Shown piece after piece: positions 57,057 through 64,000 of a DNA stretch of 64,000 bases. How positions within the stretch are numbered: position 1 is the first letter of the stretch; every line of letters starts with the position of its first letter. Location: contig JABLUY010000138.1 of assembly GCA_013306675.1 (NCBI GenBank), positions 35,664 through 99,663 of the forward strand, given 5' to 3'. The notes beneath the pieces were generated by a model, which searched no databases, was not told the origin of the DNA, and saw only the letters and a list, made by a program, of their open reading frames with translations. The translations under genes were made by a program, and so were the position numbers. This DNA is from Thraustochytrium sp. TN22 (lineage: Eukaryota > Sar > Bigyra > Thraustochytrida > Thraustochytriidae).

Positions 57057-58403
57057 TCAGAGTCGACCGAGAAAGAAGCCCGCAAGAATGCCGGCAGCGA
57101 GACCCGAGGCGGCGGCGGCGAGCCAACGCGGGTCAGGCGAAGTCTCGTTCGGCGCGCGCACAGGGTCCCAGACCTCCTGGAGGGCCCAGGCCCTGATGAG
57201 GTGGTGCGCGATGGCCCAGTCGGGCGGCACGACGGCGGGCAGGGATGGGTCGCCGAGGGCGCCGGGGAGCTTGGAGAGGCGAAGCATCTCGATGGCCTCG
57301 TCACGCGTGAACCAGCGCACATCGGCCATCTCCTTCTCGTCCATGTTGATCTCCTCGGAGGTGGCGCGCGCGATGCAGCCGATCATGAGCTCGCAGGATC
57401 CACCGGCTCCGAGCGGCCAGGGCTGGGTGCCAACGACCTGGACCTCGTCGCCGACGTGCACGCCGCTCTCCTCGAAGACTTCGCGGCGGCAGGCGGCCTC
57501 GACGGACTCGCACTGCTCGACAAAGCCGGCCAAGCACGAGTACATGTTACTTCCGCCGCGGCGGCGACCGCGGCCAAGCAGGCAGCGCGAGCCATCGGGC
57601 GACTGCACGAGCATAATGGCGACCGGGTTGGTGCGCGGGTAGACGACGGCGCCACCGCGCTGCTCCTGGCTCCAGTCGCGACGGCGGTGGCCGCCGCCGG
57701 AGGGCGCGAGCGCGGCGCCGGTGCGCGGGTTGAACTGCATCTCGCGGTGCCAGTTGAGCCGCGAAATGGCCTGGCCCACCACAGCCATGTCGCCGCGGCC
57801 CAAGCCGCCCTCGAGCCCCATAAGAAGCTTGCGCGGGTGCTCAAACTGTACCGCGTCGAGCTTATCGGACTGCACGCCGCTCACGTCGCACGCGAAGCGG
57901 TAGCCCTCGGCTTGCAGCACTGGGTCCAGCACCTCGAGCGACTGGTCATGCTCCACGTCCGAGGCCTCCTTCTTGCGGCCCAGCAGCACGATGGTCCGAC
58001 CGGCATCGTCGCCGTCCGGCGTCTCGGTCTTGGACTCTTGCTCCAGCTCGCGCGCGTGCCAGCCTTCCAGCGCCTGGACTTGGGCCCAGGTCCACCAGGC
58101 AAGCTGCGGCTTCTTGGGCTCGGACGCAGCCTTGTCCAGGCCTACCAGGCCGTCACGCAGCAGCAGCACGCGCGAGTCGTCCTGCTCCAGCGCCTTGCGC
58201 ACCACCTCGGCCGCCGCCTCGCGCGAGACCGAGTCGTCGTGCAGCTCCTCGAGCGGATGCCGGTCGAGCGCCAGGTCTGACCAGAACTGCCGCTCCATGC
58301 GGTAGAACCGCCGCTGCTGCTGCTGCTGCTGCTGCCGCTGCATGCTGCCGTGCGCGCGCGCCGCTCGCGCCGCTGCTCGCGCCAGCCCCGTGCCCAGCCG
58401 CAT
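57057..58403 (-). CDS. NUDT12/NudC-like Nudix hydrolase with degenerate zinc ribbon and C-terminal anchor
   Basis: 448 residues. The ATG at 58403 (MRLGTGLARAAARAARAHG) starts a mitochondrial-type presequence and a short polyQ; a longer frame begins only at GTG. NUDT12/NudC enzymes hydrolyse NADH or NAD caps of RNA. The family's VHYPRxDPVVIM appears here as VVYPRTNPVAIML. The Nudix box is complete: LAGFVEQCESVEAACRREVF followed by EESGV. TQPWPL stands for the SQPWPFP motif, and VRWFTRDEA and PPDWAIAHHLI complete the domain. The zinc ribbon before it has lost its cysteines (FNPRTGAALAP, RDWSQEQ). The last 20 residues (LAAAASGLAAGILAGFFLGRL) form a hydrophobic tail anchor. Catalysis looks intact; targeting could be mitochondrial or other membranes. 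Confidence 0.85.
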   Translation of the reverse strand: MRLGTGLARAAARAARAHGSMQRQQQQQQQRRFYRMERQFWSDLALDRHPLEELHDDSVSREAAAEVVRKALEQDDSRVLLLRDGLVGLDKAASEPKKPQLAWWTWAQVQALEGWHARELEQESKTETPDGDDAGRTIVLLGRKKEASDVEHDQSLEVLDPVLQAEGYRFACDVSGVQSDKLDAVQFEHPRKLLMGLEGGLGRGDMAVVGQAISRLNWHREMQFNPRTGAALAPSGGGHRRRDWSQEQRGGAVVYPRTNPVAIMLVQSPDGSRCLLGRGRRRGGSNMYSCLAGFVEQCESVEAACRREVFEESGVHVGDEVQVVGTQPWPLGAGGSCELMIGCIARATSEEINMDEKEMADVRWFTRDEAIEMLRLSKLPGALGDPSLPAVVPPDWAIAHHLIRAWALQEVWDPVRAPNETSPDPRWLAAAASGLAAGILAGFFLGRL

Positions 58404-58750
58404 CCGCCTCTGGCCGAGGCTCACCACACGCAGCGTATGGAGAAACTTGCGAGTATGAGCGAGCAGGAGCTCTGCAGTGCAGCGAGGAGCTGCTTTGCAC
58501 TGGGAGCTGCTGCCAGGCAGCGGCGCTTGCGCTGGCCGTCGTGCTGCGCGGCTGCACGTGCATCGCGTGCGCTAGGACCACACAGAGGAGAAGGGCATGG
58601 GTCTCTTTTTTTTTGGCCTACGGTCTCAGCTTGGTTTCGCAGAAGCCGCGTGGCTTTGCACCTGCATCGTGCTGCGCGCGCTTCAAGTTGTATCATTCAC
58701 TCCTTGACCTCTTATTGACGTGCAATGATACCACCAGGGCCATGGCAAGC
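58404..58750. other. Spacer between the Nudix gene and the duplicated hydrolase 3' end
   Basis: No gene. It is the upstream region of the Nudix gene and includes a T9 run at 58605-58614. Confidence 0.5.
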
Positions 58751-59103
58751 TTCCACAGGAGAGGGAGGGAGAGAGCTGTGTGTCTACGCTTCGTTTAGCT
58801 CGTAGACTTTGGGCGGAATGTGGCGGCTTGTGGACGGTGGTGGCTTTGGGCTGTGCATGCATTCACTGTCAACCAAAGGAAATCAGACGCTTTGGCGCGA
58901 ACAAAGACGACGAGCTCCTTGAGGAGGAGGTGCGGGAGCTCGAGCTTTCACAAGGGAGGGAGAGAGCTGTGTCTACGCTTTGACCTTGCGCTCGCAGACT
59001 TTGGACGGCATGTGGCAGCTTGTGTGTTCATTCTAGGAAATCAGGCGCTCTGGCGCGAACAAAGGCGACGAGCTCCTTGACGACGAGGCGCGGGAGCTCG
59101 AGC
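58751..59103 (-). repeat. Tandem duplication containing the 3' end of the alpha/beta-hydrolase gene
   Basis: Units 58751-58945 and 58946-59103 share GGGAGGGAGAGAGCTGTG, TCTACGCTT, the AGACTTTGG-xCGG block and a 66-base segment ending GCGGGAGCTCGAGC. The second unit ends within the real gene; the first carries an extra in-frame-looking copy of its last 22 codons. The first unit is longer by an insertion near 58830-58870. Confidence 0.88.
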
Positions 59104-59954
59104 GGCAGCAAATGGCCAGCGTCAAAGGTGACGAGCTCGGCATCTGGCATGACGTCGACGAGGAGACGGGCGTCGGCCTGCGAGACCAGGAGGTCGCGCT
59201 GGCCATGCAGCACAAGCGTAGGGAGGCTGATGTGAGCGAGCTTGGCCGCGAGATCAGTGCGCTGCGCGAGCGCTGGGAAAAGGGCAATCACGGCTGCGGG
59301 ATCCTGCGCGTCGAGCGTCGCTCGGACGCGCTCGGCGACGTCAGGGTGGGCACGAACAAAGTCCGAGGTCAGAAGGCGGCGCTCCAGGGCGGCACGGCCG
59401 GCGCCGGCGGCGCAGTGGCGGCGCATACCGTCGAGTAGCGTGTCGGTAAGCCATTCGGCCCAGGTCGCGCCTCTCGCCAGCACGGAGACGAGGCCCAGCG
59501 CGGAGGTGCGCTCTGGAAACGCGAGCCCGGCGCGCAGCGCAACCTGGCCGCCCAGACCGTGGCCGCACCAGACGGCTTTGCGCACGCCAGCAGCGTTGAG
59601 TACCGCCACGCAGTCCTCCACGATCTCGTACAGCGTGGAGACCTCGTACGCGAGCGGCACCGAGTCGCCGTGGCCGCGCACGTCCACCACGAGCACTCGC
59701 ATCCCATGGTCCCTCGCCAGCGCCTCGGCGTGCTGGCGCCACTCGCAGGCGCCGTTCAGCCCCACCTCGTGCACGAGCAGCAGCGGCGGCAGCGCGGAGT
59801 CCTCGTCCGTCTGGGTCTGTGCGTCCGCCGCGGGCGCAAGGTCCGTGTACGCCAGGACCTGGCCCTCGCGCTTGCAGGAGAGCACGCGGCCTGCAGGGGC
59901 GGGCTCGGCCGCGGGTGGCGACGGCGACACCGCCGTCGCCACGGCGCCTGCCAT
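59028..59954 (-). CDS. Alpha/beta-hydrolase-fold protein lacking the nucleophile serine
   Basis: 308 residues from the ATG at 59954 (MAGAVATAVSPSP); the longer frame begins with CT-repeat-derived Arg-Glu codons. Fold signatures: LLLVHEVGLNGACEW at the oxyanion loop, MRVLVVDVRGHGDS, then the nucleophile elbow CGHGLGG, where residue 133 is Gly (codon GGT) in place of the usual Ser of GHSLGG. PTLVLHGQRDLL supplies the Asp and FDAGHLLPLE the His (281), both kept. The usual HGFG oxyanion motif is also changed to HEVG. Loss of the nucleophile predicts no ordinary esterase activity; a binding, lyase-like or other non-hydrolytic role is possible. Divergent from the methyltransferase, with only 116 bases between starts. 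Confidence 0.85.
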   Translation of the reverse strand: MAGAVATAVSPSPPAAEPAPAGRVLSCKREGQVLAYTDLAPAADAQTQTDEDSALPPLLLVHEVGLNGACEWRQHAEALARDHGMRVLVVDVRGHGDSVPLAYEVSTLYEIVEDCVAVLNAAGVRKAVWCGHGLGGQVALRAGLAFPERTSALGLVSVLARGATWAEWLTDTLLDGMRRHCAAGAGRAALERRLLTSDFVRAHPDVAERVRATLDAQDPAAVIALFPALAQRTDLAAKLAHISLPTLVLHGQRDLLVSQADARLLVDVMPDAELVTFDAGHLLPLELPRLVVKELVAFVRARAPDFLE

Positions 59955-60070
59955 GGCGCCTGCCGAGCGAGAGGTGGTACTGGTGGTACCTCTGCCGCTC
60001 TCTCTCTCTCTCTCTCTCTGCGTTTCCTGCACGCGCACGTGTTTACTGCAAATGGCCAAACTCCAAAACC
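59955..60070. promoter_or_regulatory. Compact bidirectional promoter region with (CT)n tract
   Basis: 116 bases separate the two divergent starts. The region holds GGTGGTACTGGTGGTACC at 59973-59990 and an 11-unit CT run at 59998-60019. Both genes must draw their core promoter from this segment or from within each other's leader. Confidence 0.65.
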
Positions 60071-60796
60071 ATGTGGCGACGGCAACTCGCGCTCGCGGGC
60101 AGGCTCCCAGCCGGCACGCTGCGGCGGCTGAGCAGCGGCGGCAGGAGCGGCGGCGGCGGCGGCGGCGGTGAAAGGCCGTCGCCGTCGCGGTTCGCGCAGA
60201 CCGCGTACTGGGACGACCAGTACAAGCGCGGCGTGGCGCCCGCTGAGTGGTTCGCGGGGCGCGACCAGCTCGACGGCCTCGCGCAGACGCTGCTGGCGCA
60301 GGCGCTCGGGCACGAGCCGCTGCAGAAGAGGGAGCACATCGACTGCCTGCACGTGGGCTGCGGCATCAGCGACCTCGGCCTGCGATTGGCGGCCGCCTGC
60401 GACCGCCTGCACGTGACACACGCGGACGCCAGCGCGGCGGCCGTCGACCAGCTGCATGCGCACGCGCGGGACTCGCTTCAGGAGGCGAGCCTTTTGCAGC
60501 GCCATTCCTTTGTGCAGGATGACCTGCTACGGTCGGCACTCTCGCCCGCTTCAATGGACCTCTGCATCGACAAGGGCACGCTCGACGCCGTCGAGTTCGG
60601 CGGGCCTGCTCTGGTGGCGGACTTTCTCCGCGCTCTCTTTCGTCTGCTGCGCCCCGGTGGGCTCTACCTCCAGGTGTCCACCGTGGACCCGGACGGCCGC
60701 GATGCCGTGACCCTCGCGGACGTGGGCTGGCGGCGCCAGACGGTCAGCTCTCTTCCCGACGACCTTTGGCTCTACCGCTTCGAGAAAAGCTGCTAA
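60071..60796 (+). CDS. Class I SAM-dependent methyltransferase, METTL12/CSKMT- or METTL13-like
   Basis: 241 residues from the ATG at 60071 (MWRRQLALAGRLPAGTLRRL), a basic amphipathic presequence that suggests mitochondrial import. A Gly run precedes the domain. AYWDDQY is the family's YWDxxY motif. SAM motif I is LHVGCGISDLG at about 93-103, followed by an acidic HADAS, FVQDDLL and the characteristic CIDKGTLDAVEFGG. LRPGGLYLQVS closes the core. CSKMT and METTL13 methylate lysines of citrate synthase and eEF1A respectively; the presequence favours a CSKMT-like mitochondrial protein lysine methyltransferase. The exact substrate cannot be read. Confidence 0.82.
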   Translation: MWRRQLALAGRLPAGTLRRLSSGGRSGGGGGGGERPSPSRFAQTAYWDDQYKRGVAPAEWFAGRDQLDGLAQTLLAQALGHEPLQKREHIDCLHVGCGISDLGLRLAAACDRLHVTHADASAAAVDQLHAHARDSLQEASLLQRHSFVQDDLLRSALSPASMDLCIDKGTLDAVEFGGPALVADFLRALFRLLRPGGLYLQVSTVDPDGRDAVTLADVGWRRQTVSSLPDDLWLYRFEKSC

Positions 60797-60872
60797 GCGA
60801 AACGGACCGAACCGCATTGAAAGGAAACGTAAATTACATGGCATGCCATTCATGCCGGCAGGGCTCCGCTCG

Positions 60873-61312
60873 CTACCACGTGTCGGAGTCGTACGAGTCG
60901 TCCATTTCGGATTCCTCCTCGACTCCGCCACCCTCCTGTGACATGCCGGACTCCTCCAGCTCCTCGGACTCCTCCTCGAGGTCGGACGCGAGCTCGCCCT
61001 CGTCGTCATCATCAGCGCCCACATCGACCATGTCCTGGTCGTCGCCGGCGTCGTCGTCCTCGTCGTCATCCTCGCGCTTGGGCTCCTTGATGCCGATGGG
61101 TCTCGGGCCGCGCTGCTCGCGGATCGCCGCCAGCTGCTGCTCCAAGCGCGCCTCTTCCTGCGTCGGGGGTCAGTCCACCAAGTCCAGCACGCTCGGCTGG
61201 CTCCAGCGTCGTCGCCGCCTCAACGCACCTGGGCGAGCGCGTCCTCCTCCTCCATGCCCAGCACCGGGCACCACACCGGTTCGATCGTCGCAGGCAGCAG
61301 CGACGGAAACAT
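60873..61312 (-). CDS. ANAPC15: Anaphase-promoting complex subunit 15, two exons
   Basis: Exon 1 is 61312 down to 61229 (28 codons) and exon 2 61157 down to 60873, separated by a 71-nt phase-0 intron (GTGCGT...CGCAG). The product has 122 residues, close to the 121 of human ANAPC15. The N-terminus MFPSLLPATIEPVWCPV fits the family's LFPSLFPxxxExLWF. Exon 2 starts EEARLEQQLAAIREQ and RPIGI corresponds to VPIGK, then a very acidic tail of Asp/Glu. ANAPC15 lies in the APC/C and promotes release of the mitotic checkpoint complex. Splicing is inferred from the junctions and family match. Exon 1 is only 84 nt and easily missed by gene finders. Confidence 0.85.
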
Positions 61313-61937
61313 TCTCCCAGCGGCGCTGCGCGACTCTGCTGCTGCTGCTGCTGCTGCTGCCGCCGCCGCCACCGCCGCCGCCGCCCTCGCGCCCGCGCGC
61401 GCGTCGCCGCCGCGCGCCTTGGTCGTCTGCCGCGTGCAACGGCGCTCAAAGGGGAAGACGCTGGCGGCGATCGCAAGGGCGCTCCGAGTCCGCGTCCTTC
61501 CTCGGGTGCCTCGCTGCCGGCCAGCCAGGCAAAGCACTCGCAGGCGAGCAGACCATGCGCTCGAGCAGACCCTCAGCGCGGGAGGGCTTGGTTGATGATC
61601 GACTTTGCGTAGGTCGCCCAAGCGACTCGGCGCCGCGACTTCTCCTTGCGGATCGGGTGGACCGTGGGCGGGGACGGGGAAGCCAAGTGGCGCCCGGTGT
61701 GGACTCTGTGTGCTCACTTCGTCACCACGATCATGATTGTGCACTGGCAGGACTCAGGAGTGTCAGGTGTAGGCCCACGGAAGGGGCGATACCTACCTCA
61801 CCGCCAGGCTGCACTGCACCTGGGTGTCGACTACTACTACCTCCCGGCGGCGCCGGCGGTGGTGGTCTCCACGGTCCGCAGAATGCTCAGGCTGGCGCCG
61901 GACTTGGAGTCGGGGCAGTGCAAGAGGGAGCAGCGCC
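61313..61937. other. Divergent region between ANAPC15 and the reductase
   Basis: No gene. A (GCT)n/(GCC)n run at 61337-61384 sits in the putative ANAPC15 leader. The remaining frames are GC-driven. Confidence 0.55.
61337..61384. repeat. (GCT)n(GCC)n trinucleotide repeat
   Basis: Eight GCT units continue into GCC/ACC units, about 25 bases upstream of the ANAPC15 start on its strand. Confidence 0.88.
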
Positions 61938-63011
61938 ATGGCGCTGGTGCTGGTGACGGGCGTGACCGGGTACCTGGGCGCGCACGTGGCGCGGGAGCTG
62001 CTCGAGCATGGGTACCGCGTGCGCGGCACGGTGCGGAACGTGGAGCGGCGCGCGCCGCACCTGAAGGCCTGGATCGAGGAGGGCATGCCGCTGGAGCTGG
62101 TGGAGGCGGACCTGCTGGTCGAGGAGGGCTGGGTCGAGGCGTGCAGGGACTGCGAGCTCGTGGCGCACGTGGCGAGCCCGTTCTTGATTGGCGTGGCGGC
62201 GTCCAAGGCGGAGGAGAAGCTCGTGCGCCCCGCCGTGCAAGGAACCTTGAACGTGCTCCGCGCGGCCCACGCCGCCGGCACGGTGAGGCGCGTCGTGCTG
62301 ACGAGCTCCATAGCGGCCATCATGGTCGGTCACGGGGAGGAGGAGACCTCGCAGACGCCCGAGGCGCTCTGGAGCACGGTCGAGGACGCCAAGTGCGACC
62401 CGTACCTGCGCGCCAAGACCTTGGCCGAGCGCGCCGCGTGGGACTTTGTGCGCGAGACGCCGGACTGCTTCGAGCTCGTTGCCATCAACCCGGGCCTCAT
62501 CTTGGGCCCGCCCATCTCGAATGGGCCCGCGCAGAGCCACAGCATCGTGCGCCGCTTCATCATGCACGAGATGCCCGCCGTTCCGGACTCCGCCGAGAAC
62601 GCCGTTGATGTTCGCGACGTGGCCCTCGCGCACCGGATCGCCCTCGAGAGGCCCGAGGTCGCCGGAGAGCGCTTCCTCCTCGTCGCGGGGGCCATGCCCA
62701 TGCTCCGCATCGGCCGCGTGCTCCGGCGAGAGTTCAGGCCCTATGGCTATGCGATTCCCACGCACAAGCTGCCTGACTTCATTGTTCGCATTGCATCGCT
62801 CTGGGATGCGGAGGTGCGCTACATCCTCCCCACTGTGGGCAAGCCCGCGCAGTACTTTAACGCCGACAAGGCACGCAACGAGCTTGGCATCCGCTTCCGC
62901 GACCTCGATCAAAGCGTCGTCGAACACGCGCATGCCTGCATTCGCCTTGGCATCAAAGGATTCAAGCCCACCTCGAGGTACAGATCAAGTTTTCCTGAGT
63001 ACTTTATTTGA
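61938..63011 (+). CDS. Cinnamoyl-CoA-reductase / dihydroflavonol-reductase-like NAD(P)H oxidoreductase
   Basis: 357 residues of the extended short-chain dehydrogenase (NAD-dependent epimerase) superfamily. The ATG at 61938 gives MALVLVTGVTGYLGAHVARE, placing the Rossmann GxxGxxG immediately at the N-terminus as usual. RGTVRN with a basic residue after strand 2 suggests NADP(H). VAHVASPF, VQGTLNVLRAA and VVLTSSIAAI (catalytic Ser) follow, with the YxxxK pair at Tyr156/Lys160 in YLRAKTLAE. INPGLILGPP is typical. DVRDVALAHRIALE marks the C-terminal lobe. Close families include cinnamoyl-CoA reductase, dihydroflavonol reductase and yeast methylglyoxal reductase GRE2; a lignin or flavonoid role is unlikely here, so a general aldehyde/ketone reductase is the safer reading. 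Confidence 0.88.
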   Translation: MALVLVTGVTGYLGAHVARELLEHGYRVRGTVRNVERRAPHLKAWIEEGMPLELVEADLLVEEGWVEACRDCELVAHVASPFLIGVAASKAEEKLVRPAVQGTLNVLRAAHAAGTVRRVVLTSSIAAIMVGHGEEETSQTPEALWSTVEDAKCDPYLRAKTLAERAAWDFVRETPDCFELVAINPGLILGPPISNGPAQSHSIVRRFIMHEMPAVPDSAENAVDVRDVALAHRIALERPEVAGERFLLVAGAMPMLRIGRVLRREFRPYGYAIPTHKLPDFIVRIASLWDAEVRYILPTVGKPAQYFNADKARNELGIRFRDLDQSVVEHAHACIRLGIKGFKPTSRYRSSFPEYFI

Positions 63012-63482
63012 CTGCAATCGATGTTTCGCACCTGGAGTGGAGGTGCGTGTCTCTGATGAGCGAGAGGACGCCAAGGGCGAAAACAAGATTCTTCTGGACG
63101 GGCAAAGCTGGCAAGCCGAGGGAGGGGACGACACAAAGGGCGACAAAGCAACTCATCTGATCTGAACGAGCCAAGCTGCAGCAAGATCAAGCCTTTCGAG
63201 TGCGTCCCGCTCGCTCGAGTCTCTCTCGACTCGCTTGACTCTCGCCCAAGACTCGTATCACTCACGCAACCATAGTCAAGTTTCGCCCAAGCCTCCTCGC
63301 TCGCGGCACCACCCACTGTCTCCCCTTGGCTTCCTCGGATCCCCTGCCCCGCGCAGAGCCGGCGTCGCTCAGGGACCACCCTCGCGTCGCTCCCTCCGCC
63401 TCCCTCCGAGTCCTCCACGCAGGAAGCAGCGCAAGCAGCCAGCCCTGCCAGCAGCCAACTGAGTTGCCTTCCCGCCAGCCCA

Positions 63483-63738
63483 CTGCAGTCGCTGCGGCGG
63501 CGCTCCTACGGGCTCGAGCGCTGCGCTGCTCGCCGTCGACGGCGCCTCCGCGCGGTCCCTGGCGCCCCCGCCGCCTCGCGCCCTCAAACCTCGCTCCCGT
63601 GCGGCAGGCGGCTGCCTTTCCACCCAAACAAAAGCGCGAAACCTGCGTGGACTCTGCAGTTGCTGCGGCGGCGCTCCTACGGGCTCGAGCGCGGCGCTGC
63701 TCGCCGTCGACGGCGCCTCCGCGCGGTCCCTGGCGCCC
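63483..63738 (+). repeat. Pair of 85-bp direct repeats, 171 bp apart
   Basis: 63483-63567 and 63654-63738 differ at only two positions (CAGTCGC against CAGTTGC, GCGCTGCG against GCGCGGCG). The intervening 86 bases are unrelated. Confidence 0.93.
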
Positions 63739-63818
63739 TCGCCGGCCCTGCCCGCCTGCCTGCCTGCCGCCTAGTAACCAGGAGCCCGCTCAACGGCACG
63801 ACTACAAGCGCGGAAAAC

Positions 63819-63838
63819 AGAGAGAGAGAGAGAGAGAG
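63819..63838. repeat. (AG)10 microsatellite
   Basis: Ten dinucleotide units in the terminal spacer. Confidence 0.9.
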
Positions 63839-63900
63839 GGCGCGGCTCCGGCAGGCGGACGACGGCGCGGCGGCGGCGCAGACTGCACTCGCGCGCGCGC

Positions 63901-63906
63901 GGCGGC

Positions 63907-63946
<40 letters not shown>

Positions 63947-63948
63947 GG
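63901..63948. repeat. (GGC)n trinucleotide repeat
   Basis: About fifteen GGC units with a single GCG interruption, near the window end. Confidence 0.9.
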
Positions 63949-64000
63949 CTGCCCAGGCGCGCGCGCTCGCGGCGGCCCAGAGCGAGCGGCGGGCGGCGGC

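Larger units (their letters stand above)
63012..64000. other. Terminal repeat-rich region without a supported gene
   Basis: Contains a pair of 85-bp direct repeats, an (AG)n run at 63819-63838 and a (GGC)n run at 63901-63948. No open frame has a recognisable domain. The GC-rich end may be the leader of a gene beyond the window. Confidence 0.6.

Noticed and set aside
61646-62608. 320-codon plus-strand frame overlapping the reductase gene
   Set aside because: Out-of-frame shadow of the reductase, whose TGVTGYLG and YxxxK motifs are clear.

Overview
This is a gene-dense, GC-rich nuclear window from a unicellular eukaryote. Evidence for a eukaryote: four short GT-AG introns in three genes, an intron-containing tRNA, N-terminal signal peptides and mitochondrial-type presequences, a WNK kinase, an APC/C subunit (ANAPC15), a WDR76 homologue, long CAG/polyglutamine tracts and many microsatellites. 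Most genes are single uninterrupted reading frames. My best guess is a stramenopile of the thraustochytrid (Labyrinthulomycete) type. That is an inference from gene style and base composition, not from a marker gene.

Layout. 1-402: 3' end of a WDR76/CMR1-like WD40 gene. 1.7-11.8 kb: four tandem secreted sulfatases with intact catalytic motifs. 12.4-13.4 kb: an LRRC57-like leucine-rich-repeat protein in three exons. 14.7-19.2 kb: a 1502-residue WNK kinase with a Tudor-like domain and polyQ tracts. 19.4-23.0 kb: a small coiled-coil protein and, on the minus strand, an RG-rich R3H protein. 25.0-29.4 kb: two lipases related to bacterial family I.5, one secreted and membrane-anchored, one with no signal. 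29.5-36.6 kb: dihydrofolate/folylpolyglutamate synthase, an unknown coiled-coil protein with two CxxC pairs, choline/ethanolamine kinase and a bacterial-type iron-sulfur L-serine dehydratase. 39.3-54.9 kb: seven intact cytochrome P450 genes and two P450 relics, all on the plus strand. 55.4-63.0 kb: a DUF4336-like protein, a tRNA-Val(UAC), a NUDT12-like Nudix hydrolase, an alpha/beta-hydrolase-fold protein without its nucleophile, a probable mitochondrial methyltransferase, ANAPC15 and a cinnamoyl-CoA-reductase-like enzyme. 63.0-64.0 kb: repeats only.

Two themes dominate. The first is local amplification. The sulfatases and P450s form head-to-tail arrays with nearly identical internal tracts (419 identical bases between P450-4 and P450-5), duplicated 3' ends and decayed copies, a pattern of unequal crossing-over and gene conversion. 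The second is unusual versions of known families: a WNK kinase fused to a Tudor-like module, an alpha/beta hydrolase whose nucleophile elbow carries Gly instead of Ser, a NUDT12-like enzyme whose zinc-ribbon cysteines are gone, and an R3H protein with an unassigned conserved module. No operon logic is expected. The sulfatases and the secreted lipase would act outside the cell, the P450s on the ER membrane, and the kinase and methyltransferase genes are ordinary housekeeping neighbours.
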